Source: Fomitopsis serialis
Taxonomy: Eukaryota; Basidiomycota; Agaricomycetes; Polyporales; Fomitopsidaceae
Reading direction: 5' to 3'
Length of the DNA stretch: 49,351 nt
Assembly (NCBI RefSeq): GCF_022376445.1
Contig: NW_025955254.1
Span: 1 to 49,351, forward strand
Shown here: positions 9,852 through 22,079 of the stretch, one piece after another
Layout: the number at the start of each line of letters is the position of its first letter
Numbering within the stretch: the first letter of the stretch is position 1
Program-made: the position numbers and the translations under genes
Notes under the pieces: generated by a model
What the model saw: only the letters and a program-made list of their open reading frames with translations
The model's database searches: none
Told to the model about the DNA's origin: nothing

Positions 9852-12771
9852 TCAGTCGAACTCTGCGTCCTTGATATCCTCGCGCAGTACTAGCTGTGTC
9901 GGGGGAAGGTCCCTGTTCATGGTCTGGCGCCAACTTTTGTTATATGATGTGTACTCAAGTTGCACCTTCCCTATCGCTTCTGTGAAGATCGAATGAGCAT
10001 AACGTGAGCAAGGACAACTCAAAGAATATATGCAAACCCTGCCCGAGCTTCGGAGGGACACCGTCACCATCTCCAAATGTGAGGAATAGAACGAGGCCGC
10101 TTGCCACTGGGTATGCTTCATGCAGCATCTTCTCGCAGAGCTCCCAGCCTTTGCCAGCTCTGAGCTTCAAGATGCGCTCAATCTCGGTCACGACATCAGC
10201 AATACGGAACACCGCACATCTAACGATTTTGAATTTATCTTTCGCGAGTGGCCCTGCACTAGGAGTGTAGGCCGAGTGCTCCACTATGAGATGAGTGCGT
10301 GCTCGACCAGGATCTTCATGCAACCGTAACGCGTTGGCGTAGGGCAACTTATCGACGGCAAGTTTCCAAGCGTTCCAGTCCTTTTGCCGCTGCGCAGCGG
10401 GTGCATCCAGCAAGGAGAGTAGCTTGAGTTTCTCGTTCTCTAAAGCAAACCCTCTAGTATCAGAAGGGCCGGTCAGTGCAGGCTACGCCTGAAGCTGAAG
10501 GCTAGCGTCAATGCTTACTTGCACGCATCCCTATTGGTCGAATATAAACTGTTGAGGGACTAGCATAAGCAATTATCCGGCTGAGCACCTACTTGTGCAA
10601 CGGCCAATCTTTCCTCTGACATTCTCGAGAGCTAGCGAACATTTAGCTATTGACATCCCTGGCCCAAGCCAAACCGAGAGCTGCACCAGTAGTAAAATGT
10701 CTTGCACTTTCCGCAGATGGATAGCTTCACAATTGGTTCCACAGCGCGGCAATTCCTGCATGCTTTGTTTATGCGATGATCTGTCTTGTCAGTACGCTGG
10801 CGTCCTTCTAACCAAGAACGTCCTCCAAGCGCTTCCAGGATTGGACTGGCCGTTTCGCCATCCGGTATTAGGGGCTCGCCATAGTCCGCAGTCGGCAGCC
10901 GGTGTGGGTTCTTGCGGAACCACTTGACAAGCCATTTCTCGCTGTCACAGGTATGAGGTCTGTATCTGGAGATCAGAGATAGTGATAATTGACTAACTGT
11001 CTCTTCGCTGAACCGAGCTTTCCTCGCCGCCGCAGAACACGTGACAAGCATACTTTGGCCACAATCAGATCGCGCAAGTCTGTTTTGTCAGAAGCAGGCG
11101 TATCGACAAGCCCTTCCAGCAGCGACTGTGCACTATCATCATCCACGCCGCTTCGTGTCAATGCTTCTGTGTAGATCATGAGGGGGTAACTGTCCCACAC
11201 GTACATCAGCCTCAGGCTGCCCGAGTAGATGTCACATGAACGGCACCGACCGATGTGCTGTAAAGAGTTGCTCCGGCGGGACAGCTTGTCTCTGAAACTC
11301 GATGATCTCACTGAAATATTGCGCAGCGTCTCCCGGTCGGTCAATTTCCGGCTTTCTGTCTCCGAGGCATGCGGGACACGCCAGTGGTTCAATGTCAGGA
11401 TACGACTCGGAGTATGACATCTAGAAACTCACAGCAGGAATAGAGTTATCTTTGCCTTCGCTTGCTGCCGCTACGACATTGGATGTCAGTGAGAGTTTGC
11501 ACGAAGACAAAAGGTTATACATCTATAGACTTACTAGGCAAAACCTATGGGTGTCTGCCGGGGTAGCACGTTGTTGCGAGCGAAGCGAGCATACTTCGGC
11601 CTAGGGGGTGCAGCCAGGCAACAAACAAGTACAAATTGTCGATTCGCAAACGATTATTCCCGCCCTCTGCTGTATAGAATGTGCTTCTGCTCGTTCACAA
11701 ATCCCTATAAATCCGATTGAAAATCACTCAAATTTGCGCGATGGGCCATTCTTTTGTAAGATCTACTTTGATGTCCATATGAGCGTGGTTGATACAGGTT
11801 TACGGCTCTGACAACGTCCATTCGAGCGAAGTTGGACTTAGGCGCCCGAACTCCCGCCGCGGCCACACCAATTTCTGACGTCGCGCCGTGGCCCCAGACC
11901 ACTGGCAAAGCTTTTTCACAGCCATTTGCTGCTGTGGCTGTGAGGCCATTGTCCAATTAACAAGCTCACAATGAGTGCTGCTATATAAGTTTAACTGACC
12001 ACCCACTGTCCGACTCTTGCTCGCCGACTTCAACAAATGGTGCCGGTGCAAAGGACATGCGATGTACTACATATCCAGCTTCACCGATCTGTAACATATC
12101 TCAACCCCACGCAAGCAGCCTGTGTCGCCCTTGCTTTGTAGCGAGCCCCTCTGTGTCACAGATCGATGTTATTTTAGCCGACCTAGCATGGGCATACATG
12201 GCGTCCATTTCATTCCTGTACAAAGCGATGAGTTGCACGTCCGTGCAATCGATGAGAGCGTCGATGAACGTCTCCAGAGCCCAAATGACATGCTCGTGAA
12301 TGTCCTCCGGCACTGTTGTCACCTATCATCAGTACACGCACTACACTTGAGAGAAGGGATAGCCAAAGGTACCGTCACTGATGTGAATGAGAAAACTATA
12401 CGCGAATAGCCAAGGGAGTTTGGTCTTGAGCACGATAGAGCGTGAAGCCGGCTCCTGCACAATATCGCCAGTGTGTGGATCCTGTAGCTCAAGCACATGT
12501 GGCTCAGGCATCGAGTCTACGGCCTCCACGACAGCAGACGCTTGATTTCGCGATCGTCATGAGCATGAATCCATATTGCCATATCCCAACACTACTTACT
12601 TATTGCGACGTCCTGCCTGACGAGACCAAGGTCTGGTAGTAGCGGATCTCCTGTGTCGTCGATCTCATACTGCGACATGCCCAGCAAGAAGTGAACCCGT
12701 TGTTGTAGTGGTGCGGACATGGTCAATCGCAGGTTCGCATGGTAAGCCGAGCAAGCGGAGAAAGCATTCAT
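9852..12771 (-). CDS. MYND zinc-finger protein, copy A
   Basis: Minus-strand, many-exon gene encoding a MYND-finger protein whose role is probably protein-protein contact in regulation; no enzyme domain is visible. The start at 12771 opens with MNAFSACSAYHANLRL. Middle exons carry VIWALETFIDALIDCTDVQL (about 12240-12299) and a TPR-like helix pair (DLIVAKVCLSRVLRRRGKLGSAKRQ, about 11000-11080). The MYND finger near 10645-10760 has CxxC, CGKC, then across an intron YYCSRECQRKDWPLHK and a final Cys, so all zinc ligands are present. After it come QRQKDWNAWKLAVDKLPYAN and a tail with a YNKSWRQ motif ending DAEFD before the stop at 9852-9854. The introns I checked at the finger and tail keep phase; those between 11100 and 12600 are only approximate. 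A paralog with the same architecture lies at 31732-34028. Confidence 0.75.
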
Positions 12772-13082
12772 GTTTACAAAACAACACAGGTTATCTGTTA
12801 AGGACTTTCGAGAGCCGTCCTTTCGACCTGAAGGCGAGGGAATTTAGTTGGAGGTTAGGTCTAAAGCTCGGTAGGCGCTCTAGGTACCGAACAATGATGG
12901 TGGCGACTGCGTGGGAGGCGGAGAGCGCTCACTGATCCTGTTGCGACGAATTATATAACAGTAGACTGCGCCTGAGTACACCTTTTCGTCGTGGGGCCTA
13001 TCGTTTGGGAAATAGCTGTAAAGAGCATATGTTGGATTGCTTGGGTCGTAGTACGATGTAAATAGAATGATTCTGCTCTCGC

Positions 13083-13330
13083 CAACTTGAAACATTGTTC
13101 TCTATTCGGGCAAGGCTGTCTCGCTGTAATGGAGAAGCGTCGAGCACTTGCATGTGTACAAACGGTGCCGGTGAAAGGTTGGATCTTGCTCCGAGCGTCT
13201 TGCAAGAAGCGGGAAAGGGAAATGAAGGAATGAGGCGGAAGTCATCGGCCTGCCGCATGCCCGACTAGTTCCCCCTCTGTGGTTCAGCAATCCATCGCGT
13301 CGAACCCAGAGGTTGGACGGTGCAGGTAAA
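13083..13330 (-). pseudogene. Truncated relic of the 387-residue NLS protein gene
   Basis: DNA here matches the last 300 bp of the gene at 35224-36387: TCGGGCAAGGCTG and TGGTTCAGCAATCC correspond to TCCGGGCAAGGCTG and TGGTTCAACAGTCC, and GAGGTTGGACG to GGGGTTGGACG, in the same order. The reading frame is broken and the upstream three quarters of the gene are not detectable beyond about 13330. It lies about 310 bp from the MYND start, against about 1.2 kb in the other copy. Confidence 0.65.
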
Positions 13331-13339
13331 GCATGAAGC

Positions 13340-14030
13340 ACGCGGCGCGTTTCCAGAAACCTCGGGTACTGTGGCCTATATCGGTGTCGGGTAAGTCAGT
13401 GATTCAGGACGGTGAAGGGGAGACACGCACGGAAGTAATTTCGTCGCAGTACGAAGAGTGATGCCACTTTTGAAATGAAGGTCGGACCTGAGATCCGCTG
13501 ATGAGGCTCGAAGGCCTGCTAGATGTACGGTACTTGTCAGCATGTACTCTGTTGGGTCCGCGTCTTGGAAGGCAGCTTGTTGATCTAGCACCAAGGACTG
13601 ACGACGCCGCGACGCCCCCATGCATCTAAATGTCAACGATGTTTCGCTGAAAACTGATCATATCACCTTGAGCACGGAGTGAATATGGGAAGAGGCGACA
13701 CCGAAGCCGGTCAAGTTATCAAAAGAGCGGGTATATATGTTCGTGACGGGCAAGCAGGTAATTCTGCGATAAAGTCGTGACTAAGGAAGCAATATCATAC
13801 TGTATCTAGAACGAATACGGTGGCAAAGGATGTCGTCTGTTGTAGTGGTACAACAGAAGTAATAAATTACAAGGCCGTGACGTTTCGTCACGAGCCATCG
13901 TTGTGAGAACAAAGCAGAGGGGCGAGAGAGCGAAACCCAAAATTACAGCGAACGCGCATGGTTTAGTCGTGGAGAATATGGACGTGATTTCATGATTTGA
14001 TTGCGAGGGGTGCCGTTGCAACTTCTCCGC
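13340..14030. other. Spacer without supported gene
   Basis: Downstream flank of the P450 gene. I find no motif-bearing frame on either strand; short open frames at 13376-13636 have no recognisable features. Confidence 0.5.
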
Positions 14031-14034
14031 TGGT

Positions 14035-16158
14035 TTAGTCAAGGCTAACAGAGCGAATGAGTGCCTCGGCCTTTGCCGATCGCGGAGATGCGGTGCAGTG
14101 GGCGGGTCCAGGATGGCTGAGTCTCTATTAGTGCCAGACCGTCACTGACCACCGGGGACGTACCTGATGATCCCGGTTGTATAGTCACTATCTTGTATAT
14201 TGCCTCCATCTTGTGTTGTGATCTTGAACGCCGCCAAGATCTGCACAACAGCCAGAAAGATGCATGTATCCGCAAGGTACAAGCCTACGAACGCCTTCAT
14301 TAGCACATAACCAAGATCGCTATTAGTGCGAATATGTGAACACACCGGGGCATGAGCTAGGAACAATGTAGATCAGTCTCTGCGAACCGCATTCTTAGGC
14401 TGTTCCTGCTTACCGTCTTCCAAAACCCCAGATGATCTTGCGCGGATCCATCTCAGCCTCTCTCTTCTCTGAGGCGATGAACCTCTCCGGGTTGAAGACC
14501 TCGGGCTCCGCATACGTATCCGAATCATGCAGCATTTGCCTGATTTCAAACGTCATCAATATGAAATTCCATACGTATGCTAGAGCACTCACCAGATATT
14601 CGCCACGACGATGGATCCCTCACGCAAATAGAAGCCTTCATGGACGTCATCCTGCTCTAAGCGATGTGGCATGCCTAGAGCGACGGCTCAGCTTCGCACA
14701 AGAACACCAGGATGTCATCGACTACCTAAAGGAACGGCGGGCTTCCACCTGAGTACTTCGGAAATGATGGCATCGATATAGGGCAGCCTGTGTCGATCCT
14801 GCAAGAGAGGCAGTCTGTCGGTTCCGACTGCACGGTCGATTTCCTCCTGAGCTTTCTTCTGTACTTCTGGGTGCTTTGCCATGGCGTGGAAGAAAGTCGT
14901 CACTGCTGAGCTTGTCTGTATAGAACGATCCGGTAACCTCAGCGCCAAGAAACCAATAGCCAAAACGTAAGTTAAGACTAACCGAGTCGACCGCGCCTGC
15001 GAGACCAATGACGTTAAGTCACGGAACGTCACGGGGCAAAGAGTCGACTCACCGATGTAGAGAGACGATGCCGCCGTCTTCACGAGTTCCTCTCGCTCGG
15101 CGTCCGGGGAGTCGCCGAGACAAAGGGAGACGAAGGAAGGGAAGGTGCTGCCATTCGCCTAAAGGGAGTACTCCGCAATCAGAGCGTGTAGGTGGCCTAA
15201 TTGAGGAATGGAAGCGCACTATCTCTTCTTTCACATACTCATATGGGGTGTCCAATAGCGTGTTCAAATCACGCTTCCAGGTCTTCACCAGTTTCTTCCA
15301 TCCTGAACCGGGCATCCATGATGGAACATACTTCACTTCGCAGCCGATCAGCCTGCGAGGCCACAAGTCTAGAGCAACGGGACTTACAAATCGGTAGCAG
15401 GTCGACCAAATATGCACCGGGCAAGAACCCAGAAGAAAACTCGGGCATTGCAGCGCGCGCTATGTCAACGAAGGTGTTGTCGTCTTCGCGGAGGTTGTAG
15501 CCATATACAATCATAAGAGTCGTCCCAGCCACAGTCCTACATACACGTCAATCCTGCGTTCTGCGGACGTATGCAATCGGGTGCGTACCGTACAACTTGG
15601 TCCACGATGTTGTCCGGACTCTTCATGATACGGGGTAAAAAGCGGGTGATTTGGACGTTCATGATGGGCTCGAACGCAACGACGCTGGCGCGACTTCCAA
15701 GAGCAGGGGTGAAGAGCCGGCGAGTCTCGCGCCAACGTGGACCGTAGGGAAGCAGGGCCGTCAAGCGGTCCCATCCGACCAGTCGTCCCATGAAGGTCAA
15801 GCGAGGCCTGTCCGAATACATGGAGGTCTTCCGTTCAAGCATGTCGACTGCTGTCTTGTGTGAACCCACAATGACCAAGGGTTGTCCTAGCAGGTCTATC
15901 TGCATGATGTTACCTGGCACGGCCTACGTTTCAGCGCATACAGCGACAAAGTTAAACGTAGCACGTACCCCATCGTGCGCTCCATTCGGCGAAGGTGATC
16001 CAAGGTTGCGGCGTGCGCAGGTCCAGTATGTTACCGATGAAAGGCCAGCCTGTAGGACCGGGCGGCACCGAGCCTGGACGCCTGTGCCTCAGAGCCACCG
16101 CGATTCCGAACAGGAGACCGGCGAGGACTAAGTATACAATATAGACAAGAAAATACAT
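14035..16158 (-). CDS. Cytochrome P450 monooxygenase (CYP64-like), 12 exons
   Basis: Haem-thiolate monooxygenase of the ER membrane. Twelve exons (16158-15969, 15913-15589, 15536-15388, 15335-15220, 15158-15053, 14996-14983, 14915-14726, 14674-14593, 14539-14414, 14356-14346, 14284-14164, 14116-14035) splice in phase to 503 residues, normal for the family. There is an N-terminal membrane anchor (LVYIVYLVLAGLLFGIAVAL), the proline hinge PPGPTGWPFIGN, the I-helix region (GAVDSTSSAVTTFF), the K-helix ExxR as SEVLRWKP, FNPERF, and the haem loop WGFGRRSCPG with its Cys ligand. The usual first Phe of that loop is Trp here. The PPGP context and the CPGLYLAD and SPRSAKAEALI ends resemble the CYP64 / O-methylsterigmatocystin oxidoreductase-like group amplified in polypores. 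Substrate cannot be told. No biosynthetic partner genes are adjacent. Confidence 0.92.
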
Positions 16159-16246
16159 AGCTGGAATGAATCACTCAGTGACAGTGTAGGATCCTCGGGG
16201 AGACGAGGAAGGGTGGAAACGTTGCGGGGACTATGAACTCGAGTAC

Positions 16247-16251
16247 TTATA
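16247..16251 (-). promoter_or_regulatory. TATA box of the P450 gene
   Basis: TATAA on the minus strand (within TTTATAAG), about 90 bases before the start codon at 16158, a common fungal distance. Confidence 0.5.
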
Positions 16252-16499
16252 AAACACAGCACGTCGAGACAAGCCGGACTGATGCGTGCCGCAAGAGTCC
16301 GGGCCGTTAATTTGTGGTCCTTGGACGGATGGGTTATCCGGAAACGGGGCCACCCAGAAATGCCCAGCGGGTGCACCGCACTTCTTTCATTGGCTCATGG
16401 ATCAGTCTGAAGTGAGACAAAACAGCGCGGGCCTTCTGGTGCGCTACAGGCACCGGATGTGATCTATCCGCCGGTGTCCATCACCGCAGAAACCTCTGC

Positions 16500-19400
16500 A
16501 TCATTGTTCGCATGAGTGTCATCTAACTTTGTATGACCGCGCGCTGCAAATGCGGACCTTGTGTATGAGAACAGGTCGTTCCCGCGTGCTGGTGTGCCAA
16601 GTAGGACACTGCCCGCATCACCAAGCGTGTCCCGTCAACGTCGGGGAGTCGGGGCGGGGCCGGCCGGGAGGACTCATCATGGCAACGCACGACGACGCAA
16701 CAGCTGCGCGGGACTTTGTTCGCACGTGGAGGCGCAACACGACCATTTGCCATTTGGTGTTTGAGAAGAACCGAGCAGGAACCGAGCCTATCGGGAAGAG
16801 ATCCACGAACGATCAGGCGCCTCAGCTCCTGTTCGACCGAAAAGTCCGGACTGAGAACCGCTGGCCCGCGGTCGCGTAACTGAAAAGTAATGTAGAGATG
16901 TTTTCCAGGACACCCGGCTTGTCCCGGCCCCCTTGACAACGGTAGAGATAACGCCTTCGCAGACCAGATCAATACTAGATTGACTTCGCATTGAGTACAC
17001 GGAAGGAAATCGAGTATATCCATTCGCCTGTGTGTGGGCAATCATACCGTACCAGAGCGTCGCTCGTGTGGGAGTCGCTCATGGCGAATGATGGAGATGA
17101 CATGCGAAGCTACTCCGGAGTCCGGGTAGGGCTTTGAAAGCCCCAGATGGGAGCAGATCCTACTAGGTACTCCGAGAATCAGGAGAAAGTAAGACACCGA
17201 ACGAATCTTCCAACCGATCCGCTCGGCTTCATTGAGGCTCGCTACCCCTTGGCTCCATCCCAAAAGGGCTAGTGGAGCGAGCGGTGTACAATCAGAACAA
17301 AAGTGAGAGCGATGGCTCATCGTGAGATGCATCACCGAAGGCCATCAAGCAAAGGCACATGATTGGAATGCATAATGAAGCGGCCTAGTCACGACTAACG
17401 GGGCAGCTCACCTTCCAAGCACCTACCCCTCGCCGATCGGCCACCGGAGACGACGTCAAGCTTCACGATTCATTGCGAAGTAGATTTTCTCTCACGTAGA
17501 GACAACGGTGACACCGGACAGCGTCTGTGTATGGCAGACGATGGGCATACGATGGGTGTTCGGGTTCAAATTAGGACCTATAGTAAAAACCCCATTGGTC
17601 AGTCAGTGACATTTCCAAAACATACGCAGTACACCAGCCGATTGAAACGGAGTCCCATCACAAGGCATACGTACGATCCGCTCACGGCCGACGGAAACCG
17701 TCATCGTGGTCGGCCAGTCGCATAAACTTGGAATTGAAGTAGAACTCTAGAATACGCTCGTGTCCGTAATGGGGCAGTGCGCCAACAAAGTTCTATCTTC
17801 GACGACGGCCGCATCAGGCTGCCTGCGTTCACCCACGAGGCTTGTTCCGTAAGGCCGAGAGACGGATGGGGCCATGCTGCGCGAACGTGTTGTTTTGCGA
17901 AACAAAAGGAGGTAGCATGGTTTGTGTCAGCGGGGCGCCCATTCTCCATTGGAACTCTGGACCTGCGCACCACTCACACGAGCTCCAAACAATAATGGAG
18001 ATGAAGAAGATCCGAGCCTTCGACTGCATCGGGGCCGACTTGACCGCAGGCGAATTCTACATGGGGATGGCGGAGAGGCGATCGAACATTGCTTCACGAA
18101 ACGTCAGCTACCACGGAACGTCAGCTAAGAAAAGTATCACCGCTGCTGAGGACCCTCCCCGTGGAAGATGCGCTCATAATGTGACTCATCCGGTGCGGAT
18201 ATCGGACGCCCTTCGATGACCAAAGGGACTGTGACTCCACCGGGAATACTTGCTGTTGAACAAACGGGGAGTGTAAGTGTGCGCCGCAGGCGCTATGCTC
18301 GTGAAAAGACGTACCTCTGGGTCATGGCCCCGCCCTTACGGAAGAGACAGTCGCGATGCTCGCGCTGTGCTTCGCCGTTATACGCTTCCATTCTATGTCT
18401 GTTTGTCAACCTACACCGCTGCACGGCTATGATTATCAAAGTCTGCGGAGAAACTCTTCGGTTATCGAGCCTGTGTCTCAATTGAGACCACTGTGGGACA
18501 CGCGTCTTGACAGTGCTCAACGATCCTCGCTCCTACATGCTGCAGCGGTCTTCGACGTGTTATCACACTGCCAGTGACTGTGTAATGTTGTGAACTCACC
18601 TGGCTAGTAGAGGGCTTCCCCTAGATTCGACAAGGCCTCACAATAGCTCGAGGTACACATTCCCTGCGATGTTTTATTGAAGGCGGTTGACACTAAGTAG
18701 TGCGGAAGCAAAGATGAATGTGACGGTAAGTTGCCGGTCCCTTTGTGGCTGAAGCCGCCGGCAATATCCGAGACCCTACCTCGCGCCACAAAGCCTTCGT
18801 ACCGTGACGAGCGCTCTCTTGGGACGAACGACAGTGACCACACCCACCAGTACTGAGTACACGAGCATGTCGCGAACTGGTCTTGTAATCATCGACCTCT
18901 CCTTCCAGCCGTGATACAGCCTCAAAACGTTTCTGCTCAGAGGTCGGCGAATGTCGACGCTAAGGGGCAGATCATCAGGTTGTCGGAGCATAGTCAACTT
19001 GAAGGTACTCTCGACGACCAGACGCAGGTAAGCTGAAAGATACTACTTCTCTGTAACAAGCTGGTCTGATTCACTTTATTAGGGATGGGCAGCCTGTGCA
19101 ACGCCCTGTTGCGCGATTTTCGCGTGCGACGCGTCGACAGCAGACATCTGTTGGACTTGCGATTTTCGCGCAGCGACATATACAGCGACCGTACACGAGG
19201 CAGTCGACGTCTTAGTCTTTGGACTCCGGAATATCAATCTGTGTTCTTATCGCACACCCATGATCCTGAGCAAACCAAGTACTTCACTCGTGTTCGGTAA
19301 GCACAGTGCATATCTTACACCCACCGCACAACGATCGCTCTCTGACTCATCCAGTGATTTCTGCACAGGCGCAGCTACGTGCTGGCGGGGAACCGTTCGT

Positions 19401-20950
19401 TCCGCCCTGGTGCGGCGACGTGGGCTAGTCCGAATGCCCGCACGCTCTGAGCTACTCGGACAGGCATGAGAAAGAAATCTCTTGATCAGGATCAAGTTCT
19501 CCTGAGATCGTGGCCCTCGCCTGTCATGCCCACAATAGCTGATGTTCGGAAATCGAGAACTGCTCATCAGTCCTATGACTCCTATCATGATTCGTCCGAA
19601 TCAATGTCGCCCTAGAACTTCGTGCCTCTGTAGTCCTGCGGGATAGGCCGGTGTGTGTTTCGGATCTGTCTCGGACTGCGATGGTCGACCTCCTTATTCA
19701 CATCTTGATCTTCTGACTGGCAGACCTGGTCTTTCCTGATGCGTGACATGACCTCGCCATCCCGTGCGGCAGTCCCGTGGAAGACCGCCCTCCCCTCCGT
19801 CAAAGAGGTATTCTTTGAGACCAGCGGCAATAGGCGGGAACCCACCCCGGCTTGATGTTCTGTGATCATCGTACCTATCCTCAGATGTGGTACACTCCAT
19901 AGGAGACAGCGTTGACCATTAGCGAGCGACTCGTCGCCCTTTCCGCCAACGACTCCAGCGAGGGCGAGCACTCCCGGGTGGCGCCCAGCGGTCGCAACTA
20001 TGAATCTGATTTGAGGCGTATTTATTTCCAGGTGTTGTCGTACTCAGACACATGAACATGCATCTATCCGTGTCCCCCTTCATGCTCAACGACTGTACGC
20101 TTCTAGATGCACGACCGCCATCGGATCAGGAACAAGCAAGAAGTCGAGTTACACCCGTATCGACGACGACGTGATGACACTATGACAATGATACTCCCCC
20201 AGTCTGATGTGGTTTGCTTCGTTCGCTTGAGAAATGTTCGATAATCCACGATAGCGACGGGTCCTTGCGGACCATATAGGGACACATCGATATCCATCGC
20301 CTGTGCTCCTCGATGATGGGCGCATAACAGCAACTCGCCACTTAGGCGAAGCCGCGGAAGGCGTAGCCGCATAGGTGACGAAGTCCGAGTGAGTTGTATC
20401 CGGTACATTCTCAGACAACGCAGAAAGTGACATAAGGTACAGCGGTCGGCACAGTATATCACGCGTGTAGAGGAAGACAGACACTACAGAATAGGTATGA
20501 GGATCAATCCGACGCAGTTCAAGTTCTGTTGATCAGTCCGTTCGGTGGCGCCTTATTGGGTGCCCATTGTAACACGTAGAGTGTTACTTCGAACTTGACC
20601 GATTGACCTTCTGCTCGCTGCGTGCACTTCTCCGTCTTTCATTTTCATGCAAGTGCTACAGTAATGAACGGGAGACCTCTGTTCATGCAAATTTTTGTAC
20701 GACGTGGCTAAGTTCATCCGCGACAATCCATGATATGGAGACGATACTAACACCATCCGAACCGTGCAGCACCTCCATTGAATTATCCCAAGAAATACAA
20801 AAATTCTCGACAAGCGCTATGCTTCATGTTCTTCTTTGACGCAAAGTGTGGTTTCCAACATGTGCATGCATCCAGTCACGATATGCCACATATCCGGTTC
20901 TTGCACACTGGTGGAGAACGCGGGGCCATGACCATCCTACCAGATGTTGC
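16500..20950. other. Gene-poor 4.4 kb stretch
   Basis: I find no supportable gene. The longest frames (minus 16523-17041 and the antisense plus 16529-16879; plus 17842-18219; minus 19612-19971; minus 20103-20462) overlap one another in opposite directions, lack plausible introns and show no domain. It may hold old transposon sequence decayed beyond recognition. Confidence 0.45.
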
Positions 20951-21027
20951 TCCGCTCACGCAGCTGAGGCGCGACACTCGCAAAATGGGTACGAGAAGCG
21001 TGGCGATGTCCTAACGCGCCCGACAGT

Positions 21028-22075
21028 CAGCTCACCATTACAGCGATGAATGATGAAGGTGGGCACGTACGAATTACGATCGCTTCCTGGCGCCACTGGA
21101 TACCTGGTGGGTGCAGAACTGAGGAGCGTCGAGCGGTCTGAGAGCATTGGCGAGTCAGTTGCCAAAGGAACACGGCGATATAGATTCGATACATACTCTT
21201 CCTATTCCTAAAGTTCCACATGTTATCATGTAGGTTCCGGCGAGATTCAACTTCGAGCTCCCTGCCCTGTTGGAGCAGAGGACAGTCTGCACCGTGCAGT
21301 TCATCTCGCAGGTCTTCACCGCGGCACTGTGTGAAAGAAGGCGTCATGCGGTCAAGAACACCGTCCCAGCAGGATTGACAGCGGGATGCTCACCGTTGCT
21401 GAGCAGTAGTAGCGTTCCCGGCAGGCGCCGCAGGCAATGAAACGATGTCCCATGTACGACTCCCAGACTCCACAGTGCGCGCATGCCTGGAGCATGCCTT
21501 CGGCGGGCATGAGAGCTTCAATTAGAGGTTTGGAACCCGCAGACTCTCCTGTCAGTTTGAACACGGCCCTGCCGCCTTCGTCTCGTAGGCGGAGGAGGTC
21601 CATGAGAGAGAGTCCTCCTGGGACACCGTGATACACGAAGCATGTCTGTCGCGGTGTTTCAGGAGAAGAAAGCGACCCGAGGTGCGATGCGACGAAGTTC
21701 AAGCAGTAAAGAGGGCAGGCGGGGAGCTGATGTTGATCTATCGCCATGAGAAACCACGACGCGTGGTGCCGTCCAATCGCAAGTTTCGCGCTCGGATTCA
21801 ACGCCGTGTGCAGCTGCACGACGCAGTTCGCGCCTGAGGTTTTCCGTCCGTTCGCAGTCATAGCGGCTAGCCAGGGGAGGAGATTTCGCCAATCATCAAG
21901 ACTTAAAATCGCGTATATCCTCGCGCGTCACGCCGTGGCGGCGGCGGAACAGGTTCTTGGACGGATCCTCGCCTGTTGAAGCATGGCACGCTGTGATGCA
22001 GATCCCACTCGAGAATCTTTCCACATGGGGATCAGTTCAGCATTCTGCTCGGATGCAGGAAGCACGGGGAGGGCA
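21028..22075 (-). CDS. Third MYND zinc-finger protein (different subfamily)
   Basis: A MYND finger is clear: CAHCGVW, IACGACRERYYCSAT at about 21400-21475, then a 66-bp intron (21328-21393, GTGAGC..ACAG, phase 0), then CRGEDLRDELHGADC at about 21283-21327. All eight Cys/His ligands are present, but the usual Trp is Leu and the Cys-to-His gap is two residues longer than in most members. The upstream part reads SLDDWRNLLPWLAAM (about 21840-21885), NPSAKLAIGRHHASWFLMAI and SLMDLLRLRDEGGRAVFKL. Further upstream, AELIPMWKDSRVGSASQRAM (about 21975-22040) is probably an earlier exon. Neither the start nor the 3' end is settled; the coordinates are outer estimates. It shares only the finger with the two duplicated MYND genes. 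Likely a protein-interaction regulator. Confidence 0.6.
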
Positions 22076-22079
22076 AAAC

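Larger units (their letters stand above)
9852..13330. repeat. Segmental duplication, copy A
   Basis: This block pairs with 31732-35525 in the same orientation. It covers the whole MYND gene, about 180 bp of its upstream region (12772-12951 against 34029-34206, very similar, including AGGCGCTCTAGGTA and GACTGCGTGGGAGGCGGAGAGCGCTC) and the 3' part of a second gene (13083-13330). Identity is obvious but far from complete, so the duplication is not recent. Confidence 0.85.

Noticed and set aside
16523..17041. A 172-codon minus frame, with an antisense 116-codon frame
   Set aside because: The two shadow each other, neither shows a domain, and there are no plausible introns.
17555..17590. A GGGTTCAAATT tRNA T-arm-like word
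   Set aside because: The flanking bases do not pair into a T stem and no acceptor or anticodon stem is present.
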